In this document: piece after piece, positions 1 to 11,694 of the stretch
Numbering within the stretch: the stretch's first letter is position 1
Layout: each line of letters starts with the position of its first letter
Origin: Allomyces arbusculus
Lineage: Eukaryota; Blastocladiomycota; Blastocladiomycetes; Blastocladiales; Blastocladiaceae
NCBI GenBank assembly: GCA_027604705.1
Contig: JADHYV010000003.1
Span: forward strand, 372,001 to 436,000
Direction of reading: 5' to 3'
Length of the DNA stretch: 64,000 nt
The notes under the pieces: model-generated
Databases searched by the model: none
What the model saw: only the letters and a program-made list of their open reading frames with translations
What the model was told of the DNA's origin: nothing
Made by a program: the position numbers and the translations under genes

Positions 1-1
1 T

Positions 2-1111
2 CTCGGGTCCAAGATCGTGTCCAAGTGCCACGAGCAGTTTGCCAAGATGGCTGTCGACGCTGTGCTTGCCGTGGCCGACCTGGACCGGAAAGACGTTGAC
101 TTTGAGCTGATCAAGGTCGACGGGAAAGTGGGCGGGTCGCTCGCCGACACGGTGCTCGTCAAGGGCGTGATTGTCGACAAGGACATGTCGCACCCGCAAA
201 TGCCCAAGCACATCAAGGACGCCAAGATTGCGATTTTGACGTGCCCGTTTGAGCCGCCCAAGCCCAAGACCAAGCATAAGCTTGACATCACCTCGGTCGA
301 AGAGTACAAGAAGCTGCAAGAGTACGAGCGTACCAAGTTCAACGATATGGTCAAGGCCGTCAAGGACACGGGCGCGAACCTCGTCATTTGCCAGTGGGGC
401 TTTGATGACGAGGCTAACCACTTGCTCATGCAGAACCAGCTGCCCGCCGTCCGGTGGGTTGGCGGACCGGAGATCGAGTTGATTGCGATCGCGACCAACG
501 GCCGCATTGTCCCGCGGTTCGAGGACCTGGCGGCGGCCAAGCTCGGCAAGGCCGGCAGTGTGCGCGAAGTCGCGTTCGGTACGACCAAGGACCGCATGCT
601 TGTGATCGAGGAGTGCGCCAACTCGCGCGCCGTCACGATTCTCGTGCGCGGTGGGAACAAGATGATCATTGACGAGGCGCGCCGGTCGTTGCACGATGCC
701 ATGTGCGTCGTGCGCAACCTGATTCGCGATAACCGCGTCGTCTACGGTGGCGGGTCGGCCGAAATCGCCTGCTCGCTCGCCGTGACCGCGGCCGCCGACA
801 AGGTCAAGACGATTGAGCAGTATGCGATGCGCGGGTTCGCCGCCGCGCTCGATGCCGTGCCGCTTACGCTGGCCGAGAACTCGGGTTTGTCGCCGATTGA
901 GACGCTGGCTGCGGCCAAGGCTGCGCAGGCGACGCAAAAGAACCCGCGACTCGGTGTCGACTGCATGCTCACGGGCGAACAGGACATGAAGAAGCAGCAT
1001 GTCTTTGACCCGCTGATTTCCAAGCGCGCGCAGCTGCTGCTCGCGACGCAGCTCGTCAAAATGATTCTCAAGATCGACGACGTGATTGTGAGCGGCGACG
1101 ACGAGCAGTAA
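2..1111 (+). CDS. CCT5: T-complex protein 1 subunit epsilon (CCT5), C-terminal part; 5' end outside window
   Basis: This is one subunit of the cytosolic TRiC/CCT chaperonin, which folds actin, tubulin and other proteins in an ATP-driven double ring. The frame is open from base 2 ([12 protein letters not shown]...) to the stop at 1109-1111, giving about 369 residues; the family is about 540 residues, so the first third lies upstream. Epsilon-specific stretches are plain: [20 protein letters not shown], the apical segment [30 protein letters not shown] and [20 protein letters not shown]. The equatorial nucleotide-pocket segment [14 protein letters not shown] is intact and the protein ends [16 protein letters not shown]. 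No intron is seen in this part. The assignment to epsilon rather than another CCT subunit is secure from the near-continuous family identity. Confidence 0.97.
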   Translation, partial: LGSKIVSKCHEQFAKMAVDAVLAVADLDRKDVDFELIKVDGKVGGSLADTVLVKGVIVDKDMSHPQMPKHIKDAKIAILTCPFEPPKPKTKHKLDITSVEEYKKLQEYERTKFNDMVKAVKDTGANLVICQWGFDDEANHLLMQNQLPAVRWVGGPEIELIAIATNGRIVPRFEDLAAAKLGKAGSVREVAFGTTKDRMLVIEECANSRAVTILVRGGNKMIIDEARRSLHDAMCVVRNLIRDNRVVYGGGSAEIACSLAVTAAADKVKTIEQYAMRGFAAALDAVPLTLAENSGLSPIETLAAAKAAQATQKNPRLGVDCMLTGEQDMKKQHVFDPLISKRAQLLLATQLVKMILKIDDVIVSGDDEQ

Positions 1112-1486
1112 GGAGCGAGCTGGTTAATTGCGTTTGTCGTTTGGCATTCTTTTCGTGGGGATTCGTTCATTTGTGTCTCGTTGATTGTTTTTGCGTGCCT
1201 CGACTTGATTTGCGATTTAGTCGGGGTCCTCGTGTTCATTATTTCCATACAAATGTCCTTTTGGGTCCGTTTTCCGCGTCGATGTCGACACCCACGTCGC
1301 CGCCCACATCTTCACGCTGGTCCGCGACGGGGAAAAAAAAAGGGGGGATATGTACTTACTTGACTCGCGCGCGACCCACACCGCCGCCCGACCCTCGCAA
1401 AACCGATTCCCGGCCACCATCAAGATGAACATCACGGGCAAGCGCCAGCGCCACCGTGGTCAAGTCGTTCATCGGATGCACGCCGT
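1112..1486. other. Convergent intergenic spacer
   Basis: This is 375 bases between the CCT5 stop and the stop of the first RRM gene, which runs toward it. It contains a short A-run followed by a G-run near 1330-1348. No coding or RNA signal was seen. Confidence 0.7.
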
Positions 1487-2391
1487 TTAGTACGGCCGAG
1501 GACGGTCGTACCCACCACTACGGCCGCCGCCATACCCGCCGCGGAACGACCCACCACCGCGCGGCGGCCCGCCGTCGCGCCCACCGCGGAACCCGCCGCC
1601 ACCGCGCCCGCCGCGGAACCCGCCCCGTCCACCGGGTCCACCACGACCACGCCCACCGCCTCCACGCCCACCACGTCCACCACGTCCACCGCGCCCGCCG
1701 CGGCCTGCGCCCCGCTCGGGCTTGATCGGCAACTCGCGCCAGTTACGCGGGGCCCACTTGACCTGCACCGTCCCATTCACGGCCGTGTCAGCGCGCGACC
1801 CTTGAGTGACTCACGACCCGACCTGGTCAAACGTACCAGCAACTCGCGCCCGCCAATCCGCAAGAACCCGCGCGTTTCCTGCGCCTTGGCCAGAATCGCC
1901 TGCACGTCCTCGGGCGAATTGAGAAGAAAGTACCCGACGCCCGTGCACCCGGCGTGGTTGGACAGCACGTTGAAATCGCGGCACCCCCCGTACGGCGCCA
2001 AGACGCGGTCGACGAGGGCCTTGGTCGTATCGGGCGGTAAGCCCACAAGACGCACGGCACTGGGGTCGATGGGTTCAGGGGGACTGAACGGGAACATGGC
2101 CAGCGGCGGCACGGGCGCGTCGTCGTGGCGATCGTCGCGGCAATCGTGCCGGTCGTTGCGGCCGTCACGATGGTCGCGGTGGTCATGGTGCTCCTTGCGC
2201 CCGGGCGCGTCGAGCGGGTCGTCGCCCGGCGAGGGACGGCGGAGGTCGGCGGCGTCCGAGGGCAGCTTATCGAACCCGGTGGCCGCGGGCATGTCGCGCG
2301 GCGCGGCCGGTGCGGACGACGAGGACGCCGACGGCGGCGTGAGGTCGCGGCGCCACTGCAGGCCGGGCTGCGCCGAGTCGCGGTCGGACAT
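1487..2391 (-). CDS. RRM protein with glycine/arginine-rich tail (upstream paralogue of a tandem pair)
   Basis: Two exons, 1837-2391 and 1487-1762, encode 276 residues. The start is the ATG at 2391 (MSDRDSAQPG). A basic/acidic stretch rich in His, Asp and Arg (about residues 68-92) precedes a single RNA-recognition motif (about 112-190: AVRLVGLPPDTT, VGYFLLNSPEDV, GRELLVKWA across the splice). The rest is an RGG-type tail of Gly-Arg repeats ending GYDRPRPY. Intron 1763-1836 (74 nt) starts GTACGT, ends CAG and has CTGAC near its 3' end; splicing restores the RRM's last strand, while reading through stops at once. The next gene downstream on the minus strand is a paralogue with the intron at the same place. 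RGG-RRM proteins usually bind RNA in the nucleus or granules; the exact target cannot be told. Confidence 0.8.
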
Positions 2392-2737
2392 GGTGGTTGG
2401 CGGGGAGTGGATGGTGTGGGCCGGAGCGCCGAGTTGGGAGCCAGCGAAGCGCGTCAGAGACAGGACAGCCGGGCAACAATCAACCAACACGCTCAACTAA
2501 CCTCGATCAAGATGCTGCCAGCACGGAAAAACGATGGCCCCAAACCACAATTAACCATGATGAACGACGCGCAACTCTTCTGAAGGACTTGTCCACCCGC
2601 CTGTGCAAACGGCGACAGCAGCGACCGAGGACGGTGACTCAGACGCCAGGTACATGCCGTCGGCGCCGCGCGTGGCGCGGCGTCCCCAGATGCCACACGA
2701 GCGAACCGAGCGCAAAACGATCAGGCCCGCTGCTGAT
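2392..2737. other. Spacer between tandem RRM genes
   Basis: This is 346 bases upstream of the first RRM gene start and downstream of the second RRM gene's stop. It presumably holds the promoter of the former. No clear TATA box or repeat was seen. Confidence 0.6.
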
Positions 2738-4527
2738 CTAGGAGCCCCACCCGCGCTCGCCGTGATACCCGCCCCTCCCGTTGCCGCGGCCGGCACCATG
2801 GCTGGTCCTCTGGTTGTACGAGCTGGTAGACCCGCCCCACGAGCTCGAGCTCGAAGACCCGCTCCATCCGCTCTCACGGCCCGCACTGCCGCCGCCCCCG
2901 GTCCACCCATGCGACCTGAACCCGCCACCGCGACCTCTGCTCCACCTGCCGCTGCTGCCGCCACTCCCGGGCCATCCATGCGATCTGAACCTGCCACTGC
3001 GACCTCCACTCAACTCGCCGCCGCTGCCGCGGGCGGTGCCGCTCGCGCCCTGCCCGATGTGGCCGCGGCCGCGGCCTCGACCTCGAGAGTTGTCGGCAGA
3101 CAAATACGTGCTGCTTTGGAGCTGGTGGTGCGGGTAATAACCATGTGCCGGTCGCGCGTGTCCATGCGAGTCGTCCGGCGCCGAGGCGGCGGGCCGTGAC
3201 TGGTGGGATGGCGTGGTCATCGCGCCCGACGTCGAGCTCCACGTGGCCGACGCCGTCGCGCACGTGGTCACGGCCGGGGCTGACGCGCTCTCCACCGCGA
3301 CTGCGACCTCTGGCTGCACATCGCCGGTTGGGTGAGCGGGTACTGGTGCAATAGTACTGGAGGTGCCCGACGCGGGCGCCTGCAGTGCGGAACCCGATGG
3401 TGCCGCCGCGGTGAGTTCCCATCGCGACCCGCGCATCAGCAGCTGCTCCGGGTCCACTTCCTCGCGTTTGGTCGTGGCCTCGGGCAGCGGAGGTGGCGGC
3501 TCGACCTTGACCGCGTGGTTGTCCGACAGGGTGAATTTTGCGCCTTGCGACCACGCCGGCTTGTCCCTTGCCCAGGGTGCGGCAGGGGGTGGAGCAGAGC
3601 GGTCGCGTGCGTGACTTGGGGATGCCGGACCGCTGCGAGAATTGCTCGTCCAGGATTGGCGCGGCGGCGGTGGGTAGACCCGCGGATAGATCTGCTTCAG
3701 CGGCGGGTAGACTTGCTTTGGCAGCGACGAGACGGGAGCATGGCTGGCGTCGGTTCTTGGATGCGTGAGGGTTGGCGAGCACGGCGTGGCCTCGTATGTG
3801 CCGACCGCGTGGGATGCGGACCAGCTTGAGCGTGGACTCGGCGGTTGCGAAATGTGCTTCTTGTAGGGCAGTGACAGCGTTTCGTCAAACTCAGCGCTCG
3901 ACTGCCGTTTCCGCGCGCCTGCGGCCTCGTGGTCGTTCTCGTCGTTAATGGCCCCGGACTCTGGCGTCGACTGCAGCGCGGGCCGCGGTGAGGCCGATTC
4001 CGACGCCGGTGCCAACGCCGGATCCGGCACCAGTTGTGCCGCTGGCCATGCTGCTTGTTGCCGTGGCCGCCGCCCGCGGCGCATGTACTGCTCGCGCCAA
4101 TTCGCGGTCGCTTGTTTGACCTAGAGCAACAAGCAAACGACGACGACAACCACCACCCCGCGCGCGCGTTGGTTCCCGTCCGTTTTTCGGCACGCGCTCG
4201 ACTGACTCGAGGTCCCGTGCGTCAACGAACCATCAGGAGCCGGCCAAACGCGGGGATTCCGCCCGGGACCGCGGCCACGTCGAAGACGCGCACAACGTGG
4301 TACGGGTCGGCAAATTGCAGAAAGAGGAGGCCCGTCGCGCCGGTATGGTCGGTCGGCACTTGCACGTCAACGACCTTGACCGTCGGCCCGAGCTGGATCT
4401 TGATCGTTTCAATGTCGCGCATGGTGATGTCGCAGGGTATGCCAATCAGGCAAACGGTCGTTGGATCCACAGGTTGCACGGGCACGACGGGGCGCGTGCG
4501 CACGCTGGGGGGCGTCGTAGCCAGCAT
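2738..4527 (-). CDS. RRM protein with long Ser/Pro/Gly-rich low-complexity tail (second paralogue)
   Basis: Two exons, 4231-4527 and 2738-4120, encode about 559 residues. The ATG at 4527 (MLATTPPSVR) is preferred because it lies just ahead of the RRM; an open frame extends to 4719, so a longer start is possible. The RRM fills residues about 24-105 (TTVCLIGIPCDITM, ATGLLFLQFADP, AFGRLLM then VKQATANWRE). Intron 4121-4230 (110 nt) runs GTTCGT..TAG in phase 0, exactly where the neighbour's intron lies; both second exons begin V-K followed shortly by N-W-R-E. The remainder is disordered: Pro/Ser-rich, a KQVYPPLKQIYPRVYPPP repeat, and a Gly/Arg/Ser tail with two copies of a FRSHGW-containing unit. 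Related to the previous gene by tandem duplication with a divergent tail. Confidence 0.7.
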
Positions 4528-6563
4528 GGTCGTCGTGGATTGTCGTGCCGGGGAAGGATGGATTGTGATGGTGCGGGCAGGCAAAGGAGGGCAGTGGAAG
4601 AAAGCCAAGCCAAAGGCGGACGGTAAGTGACGTGGATCGTCTGACGCAAATCCTGTGAAATCCACGTGGCACATGCTGACCTCACGGCCATCGAATACTG
4701 CTGCAGAACGTCCGTCCATTTCTGCATGATGCCTCGAAGAACACCCATCGCTACTGACCGCAAAATGGTGTTGAGCATGACCTCATGTCAAGCAACGCGC
4801 TTGGGGAGCCGTGAAAGGCCGCATTATACCCCAACCACAGTCCTTCACCTTGCCATGACCCATTCTCGTGCGCAGTGGGCCCTGCCGACTTGAACTGCAT
4901 TGAGGTGAAACCCTGCCGAACCAAACCGTTCCCATATGTGCCCTCGGTCTTGCCGGGTCGGGTCTTGCCCACTTCAACACTCAACTTCATGATCCCCAGC
5001 TTCATGGGTCGCGGGCGAGCCCATTGCGACTTGGCGAGAACAAGAGAGAGGGAAACCACGAAACATACCGCTCATACATATTTTAGCCGAGGAGACACGA
5101 TGCATCGTTCTTGTTTTTGCGAGGCTTTGGTTCCTTTTTCGGTGAAACACGCACGTTCGCTCTCTCGCCCAAGCCGCTGCGCCAATTTTGTAGCTTTTCA
5201 CTTTCCGGCTGCACCCGTGCCGATTTCCTGCACCAGCCGAACCGTCCTCGTGCCCATTTCTCCATGCCTTCGCCTTTCGCCCTCTGTTCAATGGCCTGGG
5301 TCTTGTGTCTGAACTTGGCGCTTGGCTGGGCTACTTTTCGCCAGCTGATTGAACGTTGCTCTCTCTTTCTCTCTCTCCTTCCGGAACCGTTCCGGTTTGA
5401 AATACTCGCGCGCGCACCACCGTGATAGAGCGGGAGCAGACCGGTTTGCAGCCAGCACTACCCCGCACAGGAGAACATCTTGCTTGACACACCGACCATA
5501 AATTCGCGCGCCGCATCTGATCAAGACTGATGAGATTTGAGCAATCTGGCGCTGCCGTCGTGACCTGGACCCATTTGCATGCACGAAATCCCGCAACCAA
5601 CGTTGCCGACGTGTCATGTCGTACATGTTGTTTTGATGAAGGGTTCTTTTCGGCTCGCGATGGTTGCGTTTTGGCGCCCACACGTCTGATTCCCCCGTTG
5701 ATTTGCTGCGCGCTGGCAGCTGCGCGCGGGCTCGTTTCGATACTTACTTTTCAACGTGGCGCGCGCATTCACCCGCAGGGCAAGGCCGTTCAGGCGCGAG
5801 CGGCTCATACTTGGGTTTTGGCAATGCGTTCGGCGCGTGCAGGTGCAATGTTGGAACCGTAGGGCAACCGGGCGAAGGAGAAATGACTCTGGGATCTGTG
5901 CACGCGCAAACAGAAAGGGGGAAAAGCTGTGCAACGAGCAAGACGTTGAGAGGCGCGCAAGCAGGTGTAATTTCTCCGACTGGCCGAGGCGTGTCAGTGT
6001 GTCCGTTGTTCGAGGAGCGCGTGGCTCATGCTCCAACGTCGCGCTCTTCATTTTCTTCCCCCTGGCAAACGAACAAGCGAACCCTGCAGCAGATCGCGAC
6101 ACAAGCGCGCTGGTCGGTACCTCTCGCCGCGACCAAATGCCGTTTTGCCCGGTCCTGCGCACAGCCACCGCCGCCCGCCGCCGCGCAGGAGAAGTCATCG
6201 ACGTCGTGGTCTTGTCCGCTTCGTCGCCGTCGTCCCGCCGTCTTGTCTGGGAAGAACACCATTTGGTGCCGTGGAAGAACCAGTCGGCTGGGCAGTCACC
6301 TCGCGCGCTCTCTCTCTCTCTCCCTCCTCACTCCTTCCTCCGGCTCGATCTCTTGTTCTCCGCCACGCCCGTCGACAACTTCTGCTCTCCACCGCTTGCT
6401 GCACGCTGACGCGGCCAGGTCCTGGCCAACATCACACGTTATTTGGATCAAGAGTCACCATCGGCCACGCCCTCCCGATTGCTTCATCGACACGCCCCGT
6501 CTCCTCGGACCCGACCCGCGCGGCCCCTTGCCGCCCACCGATCCCGATCAGCATCAACACTTC
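4528..6563. other. Two-kilobase divergent intergenic/promoter region
   Basis: This lies between the starts of the minus-strand RRM gene and the plus-strand zinc-cluster gene. It holds pyrimidine tracts (CT repeats near 5360-5385 and 6308-6335), the latter about 230-255 bases upstream of the regulator's ATG. Open frames on both strands here are short on recognisable domains and overlap each other, so I regard them as chance. A long leader with upstream ATGs for the regulator is plausible. Confidence 0.55.
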
Positions 6564-9500
6564 ATGACGACGCGACCCACCGCGACCGCGTCCGCACTCG
6601 TCGACCCAATGTCGGCCATGCCCTCGTCGACCTTGGCCGCGTCCACCTTTCTCTCGCCGCACGCCGTGGACGATCACCGTGGCCCTGCCGCAAACGCTCC
6701 AGCAGCAATCATGCCCACGCTGATGCCGACCCACGACGCGCCACCTCCACCATCCGGATCCGCAGCACCAGCGGCGGGCGGGTCAGTCCCGCCGCGCAAG
6801 CGCAAGCGGCTCACCAAAGCGTGCGACGTTTGCCGCCAGCGCAAGGTCAAGTGCGATGGCCGCATTCCGTGTGGCCCGTGCCAACTAATGGCTCCCGAGG
6901 TGTGTGCCTACGCGGCCGTGACACGCAAGCGAGGTCCGTTTGCTGTTCTTGTCGTTCCCTTGGCTCTGGCCGTCGCTGTTGCCGATCCATGGTTGCTTCG
7001 CGCACGCACCCGCGCGCGCTCGGCCCGACTCTGATGTGGTGCTGTTGGGGGAGGGTTATTTGGTCATCCTGCACGGCCGGTGGAACCGGCGTCAGCGTCG
7101 GTCCAATCGGCCGCGGTGTTGGTGGCGAACGACGAGGCGCGTGGGAGAGGCGGGAGCAACTGCGGTGATGGTGTTGTTCTGGTGGTTTTCCAGTCGATAT
7201 TTTCGGATACTGCGGCCAACGCTGAAGCGACCGCTGTTCTTGGCATTGTGCAGTTTCACTAACGCTGGCTCGCTGTTGTTAATTTTCCCGAAATCTCATA
7301 TATTTTCTGGTTACGTACAATATTCTCCTCGTTGCTATCCTTGCTTGACGCGCAAACGACACGAAACGACGCGACGACACGACACGAGCAATTCCTGGTG
7401 GTGTGGATCGTTTTTTGCTCGCAACATCCACGACCAACATCAACTTGGCTATGCACTTGTATGTTGCCGTGGCGAATTTTGGCCGCTTTCATCCCGTCTT
7501 GTGTGTCCTTGCGTACCACGGTGCTCTCGCCTGAAACCGCGTGCGCCGTTCCTGGTGCGGTGCTTGCTCGCGTGCTCATTTAATTTATGGACCGGGATGG
7601 ACCTGTTTGTGGCCGCGGTGACGTGCTGGTGGTGGCTGTTTTGGTTGGGGTCGATGGTTGCCACGTTTTCCCGGGGTCGGTTCTCGAATTTTTCCGGTGA
7701 CTTGTCCTGTTGTTGGGTTTGTGTGCTGCTTTCCTTTTTCTTCTCTCTCTTCCTCCCTCGTCCACCTGCACCATCATCACCTCGCTGTCATGTCCACCCA
7801 TTACCAGGCCCACGCCGCGGCCGCACGCACCAGCACGGCCACGACACCGTGCACTCGCCCGAGCTCGATTACAGCGCCGCCTCGTCGTCGGCCGCCCCGA
7901 GCCGGCGTACCAGTTTTGGAACCTCCGCTGCTGGCGGCGGCGCGCACCCAGCTGGTTACGACGACGGCGACCGCGACGACGATGACGATGCGCCCCTCGC
8001 GCACGACGACCTGCGCAGCCCGCTGCTCGCGCCTGCCGCCGACTCAGCGGTCAACGCGCGCGGGTCTCTGCGCCAATTCGGGTCCGAGCGCACGCGCAGC
8101 GTGAGCAGCGACCTCGGTCTGCTCGCTGCGGCCGCCGAACGGCTTTCAGCGTTTGACACGGTCCACACCACCACGGCCGTAGCTGCCACTGGCGCCGGTA
8201 GCAGGCCGCCGGCGCTCGACCCCGCGCCGCTCCCGCCGGTCCTGCGCCGGTTCGCGCCGTCGCCACCGCGCACGAGCAGTGGGGTGCCGCTGCTGCCGCC
8301 CGTGGCCCCTTTGCCGGCGACCCCAGCCGTACATCATGCCCTGGCGAGCCCCGAGACCCTTTCGCGCGCGACGGATTTGCAACGTGGCAATAACTGGGAT
8401 CAAGCGCGGCCCCCAAGCACCCATTTCCCGTCGCCTGCCGCGCCGGGTGCGCGTGCCGTCGATCCCACGTCACGGCCGGGCGATTTGCCTCTATGGCTCG
8501 CGCAGGCGCTGGTTCACGGGTACCGCAGCGACCTCGGTGCGCTCGCCGAGTCGGAATGGGCGGACTGGGTCGCAATCGAGCAGGACGTGGCTACAGGACG
8601 TGTCACGGCCGTGACGCTCGCTGCGTGCGCGGCTGCAGTCGCTGTCGTCGGACCGCATCTGGCGCCTTCGGTCCCGCCCGCCGCACTCGCGGCATCGGCC
8701 GAATCGTGGGCCGTCCAGGCATCGGCCATGGTGCTGAGCGGCGACGATGACGTTTCGGGGTCCGATGCCGTCATGGCCTTGACCCTGGTCGCGCGCGCTG
8801 CCGTGGCCAAGTTTGACCGAGATCCGATGCCAACAAGAGGTCATCGCGCGTGGATCGCTCTCGGCGCGGCACTCCAAGCGCTCGACCGTGACCTCGAGGA
8901 ATCCGACGCGTCCAGCCGCCATGCCGCATTGCCTGTGTCGGCACCAACCAGCGAGTTGCGGACGCTCGCGCTCGTCGTCGACGTGACAACCATGACTGTC
9001 TCGATCGCGGCGTGCATGGGTCGAGATCCGGCAGCGCTAATCCCGGCCCGGTGCCTCGACTATCTCAGCAACACGCGCGCCGCATCCGCGTCTGCGGCTG
9101 ACGCTGCTGCATGGCACGCGGCACGGCTCCTGCGTGTCGCCGTCGATGTCCTGCACCTGCACAATCGCCCTCGCGCCGCGACCGTCGCCACCGACCCGCT
9201 CGACCCGCAACTCGTGCACCATCTGCACCGCACGCTGGCCGACCTGCGCGACCAGTGGCCCGCCGGCTGGGCCCGTCCCGCCGTATCGTCGCGCGTGCTC
9301 GCGCTGCATGCCACGTACCTCGCCGCGGTCATGTGGCTGCACCGCAGCGCGACCGTCGCGCTCGACGCCATGGCCAACGACCGGCTTGTCCCACCTGCCC
9401 AGGAGGCCGCACGCGCCGCGCACCATCGGATCTGTGTCGAGGCTGCCGACTCGGTCGTGCATATCGCGCAGTGGCTCCCACACCATCCGCGCGCGCTGCG

Positions 9501-10290
9501 GCCTGTTGTGGTTGCTGCGGTCGTGCAGGCCGCGCTCGTATTTGCGCATCAAGAAAGGACCGCGCAGACGGACCCTCAGCAGGCGGCGAGGGTCCATGCG
9601 CTCGGACGCGCGCTTGAGTGGGCCATGAATGGCGTCGATGCGAACCGGGATAATTTGTGGGCATGGGTCGTGCGCGCTGTTGACGACCCGCCGCCCCCGT
9701 GGAGTCCCGGTCTGCAAGCGCTCGCGGGACGGTCGGATGCCGGATGGTGGGCGTGGTGGACGGCCGTTGTCGCCGCTCAGCGGCGGACACCGCCTCTCCC
9801 ACCACCTGCGCCGCTCCCGGTCCACGAAACGACGCCGCCCGTGCCGCGCGCGAACCCACCAGTACCCGCGCGGTCACCTCCGACCGCCGTGGGACCGGCA
9901 TGGCACCCAGGTCCACCGCCACCACCACCAGTCTCGGCTCCCGCGCGGCACGCCCGCACGAGTCCGGACTCGGTGGACGGTGGCCGCGCTCCCGTCCTCC
10001 CGTCGATTCGGCTGCTCTTGCAAGCGACGAATGTCTCACCAGTTCCACAACCATTACCGCACCCGCACCCACACCCGCACGCGGCGACTGATCCGTTCCG
10101 CTCATCCACTGGGCCAGTCACTGGGTACCCGCCACCTCCGCCACCGCCGGCACTGCCGCGCGTACGTACCATGTCGAACTTGAACATCTCGGACCAGATG
10201 GATGTGGTGGTGGTGGGTGGTGAGGCAAGAACGGCCGCGGAGGCGGCGTCGGCGGCCAGGAATAAGCTCACGCAAGCGCCATTACGTTGA
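6564..10290 (+). CDS. Zn2Cys6 (fungal binuclear zinc cluster) transcription factor
   Basis: Exons 6564-6933 and 7808-10290 encode 950 residues; a nuclear DNA-binding regulator by family. The start is the ATG at 6564. A basic PPRKRKRLTK stretch leads into KACDVCRQRKVKCDGRIPC; the six cysteines at about 87, 90, 97, 103, 106 and 114 give spacing C-x2-C-x6-C-x5-C-x2-C-x7-C, which holds two zinc ions. The 874-nt intron (GTCCGT..CAG) joins in phase 1 to give KRGPRRGRTHQ, the basic linker expected right after the cluster; that match is why I accept so long an intron. The long exon is Ala/Pro-rich with a helical middle part (about residues 400-720) resembling the fungal middle-homology region, then Pro-rich low complexity. 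Target genes are unknown. Confidence 0.82.
6934..7807 (+). other. Unusually long intron of the zinc-cluster gene
   Basis: At 874 nt this is by far the longest intron seen; the others are about 50-150 nt. It is AT-richer in its middle (near 7260-7330) and pyrimidine-rich before the acceptor. No ORF, repeat or convincing RNA element was recognised inside it. Confidence 0.6.
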
Positions 10291-10473
10291 TGTGTTTTCT
10301 ATGCGGTGTTGTTTTTGTTGTGGCAAAGCAAACATGTTTATTTTTAAATGTTTCCGGCAGTTGTTGTCCCTTGGAGAAGGAATGACACGAAAACAATCCA
10401 ATTCGTCACTTTTGTCCTTTCTTCCACCATCGCCACCCCCAGCGCCTGTGGATAGAATCAATGTCAACGACCA
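10291..10473. other. Junction between regulator gene and DIRS-like element
   Basis: This AT-rich stretch holds the 3' flank of the zinc-cluster gene and probably the unrecognised left end of the retroelement. No copy of the right-side inverted repeat was found here, so the left boundary of the element is unresolved. Confidence 0.45.
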
Positions 10474-11658
10474 TTGCAGGTCCGCCCCGTCGCTCCCCGC
10501 GAGGGCGCTGTCGCGCATGCCTTGGGGGCTGCGGACGGGCCCATGGTGGGGGCGAGGGCCCACCCCGTGCGTGACGCTCCCGTGGGTCATGGAGACGGCA
10601 TGCTGACGGCTGACGACGTCGCCCGCATTGCAGCGGCAGCGGCGGAGGCTGCGGTGGAGACCGCTTTGTCACGCATGGCGGCCCGACCCGTGGTGGCGCG
10701 CGCCCCGGCGCACGCGGTGGGGGCGGACCACCACGACGCGCACCAACAAGATGCCGCGTCGGTGACCAGTTCGTCAGCTGCGGCTGAGAACCCACTGAGG
10801 CGGGACGACAGCGGCGATACTCGCGTGCCGGACATGCTGTGCGACGCCGTTGCCCGCCCGGATAACGACGGGTTTTTGTGCCCCGCCGACGTGTTCGGCC
10901 CCCCTCGACGAGTCAGAAGACGCCAAGAAACAGCGCCGCAAGTGCGCCCGGTTCTTTTACAACGTCAAGGAAATCATGCCGAACAAGGAAGCGCCCGAGC
11001 TGGCGTTCACCCTCCCGGGCCTTGGCACCTCGACGAAGTAGGCGCCGACCAAGACAAGGTGCTCGCGGACGTGACCAAGCGCATGATGACCCAGATGCGC
11101 GGCACTGTCACGGTGGCCTCTCGTCTGGAAGTCCTCGCCGCGCTCCTCCAAGAGGTGGCCCTCTCCAAGCTCGACGTGGACGATCGCGCCGACGTGCTTG
11201 CCGCGCTCGACGCCGTGGTCGGTACGGTCCAGGCCAAGGCGCACCTCGAGGCGGCGGACGTCTCCCACCTGACCGGGTTGCGTCGCGTCGCGTACCTGGC
11301 GACCTACCCTGGGGTGGACAAGGCGCGCGCCAAGGCTCTACACGAGGTACTGCCCTTGGGCTCCCGCTCGGGCCGCATGTTACTGTTCGACGAAACCGCG
11401 CTCGCCGAGCGGGTGGAGGCCGACGGCAAGGCGCGCTACTGGCATGCGCAGAGCACGCTCGGCACTGCCCGTGCCCAGCAGCCCCGCGCGGCAAACCCTT
11501 TTGGTCCCGTGCGCCAACATCACCAACCGGCCCCGCCTGCGGGGGGACACGGTTTCGGCGGTGGTAGTCGCCCACAGTTCGGCGGAGTGGCGAAGCGCAC
11601 GTTTGGCGGCTCCAGCTCTGGCTCGGCGCCGACGTGGCCGAACAAGAAGCGGGTTTAG
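10474..11658 (+). pseudogene. gag-like part of DIRS-like element 1
   Basis: This is the first frame of the element: Ala-rich and helical in its middle, with a Gly/Asn/Arg-rich basic end. Its position before the reverse transcriptase and its composition suggest the structural (gag-like) protein of DIRS elements. No zinc knuckle was seen. Confidence 0.6.
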
Positions 11659-11694
11659 CGGTGCTGCTTCCATCGCCGATGGATCGCAATTTGA

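Noticed and set aside
1456-1725. His/Arg-rich frame opposite the RGG tail of the first RRM gene
   Set aside because: It is the complement of Gly-Arg repeats and not an independent gene.
5614-6560. Overlapping open frames on both strands upstream of the zinc-cluster gene
   Set aside because: They overlap each other, are Arg/Ser-rich, have no domain and lie in a promoter region with CT tracts.
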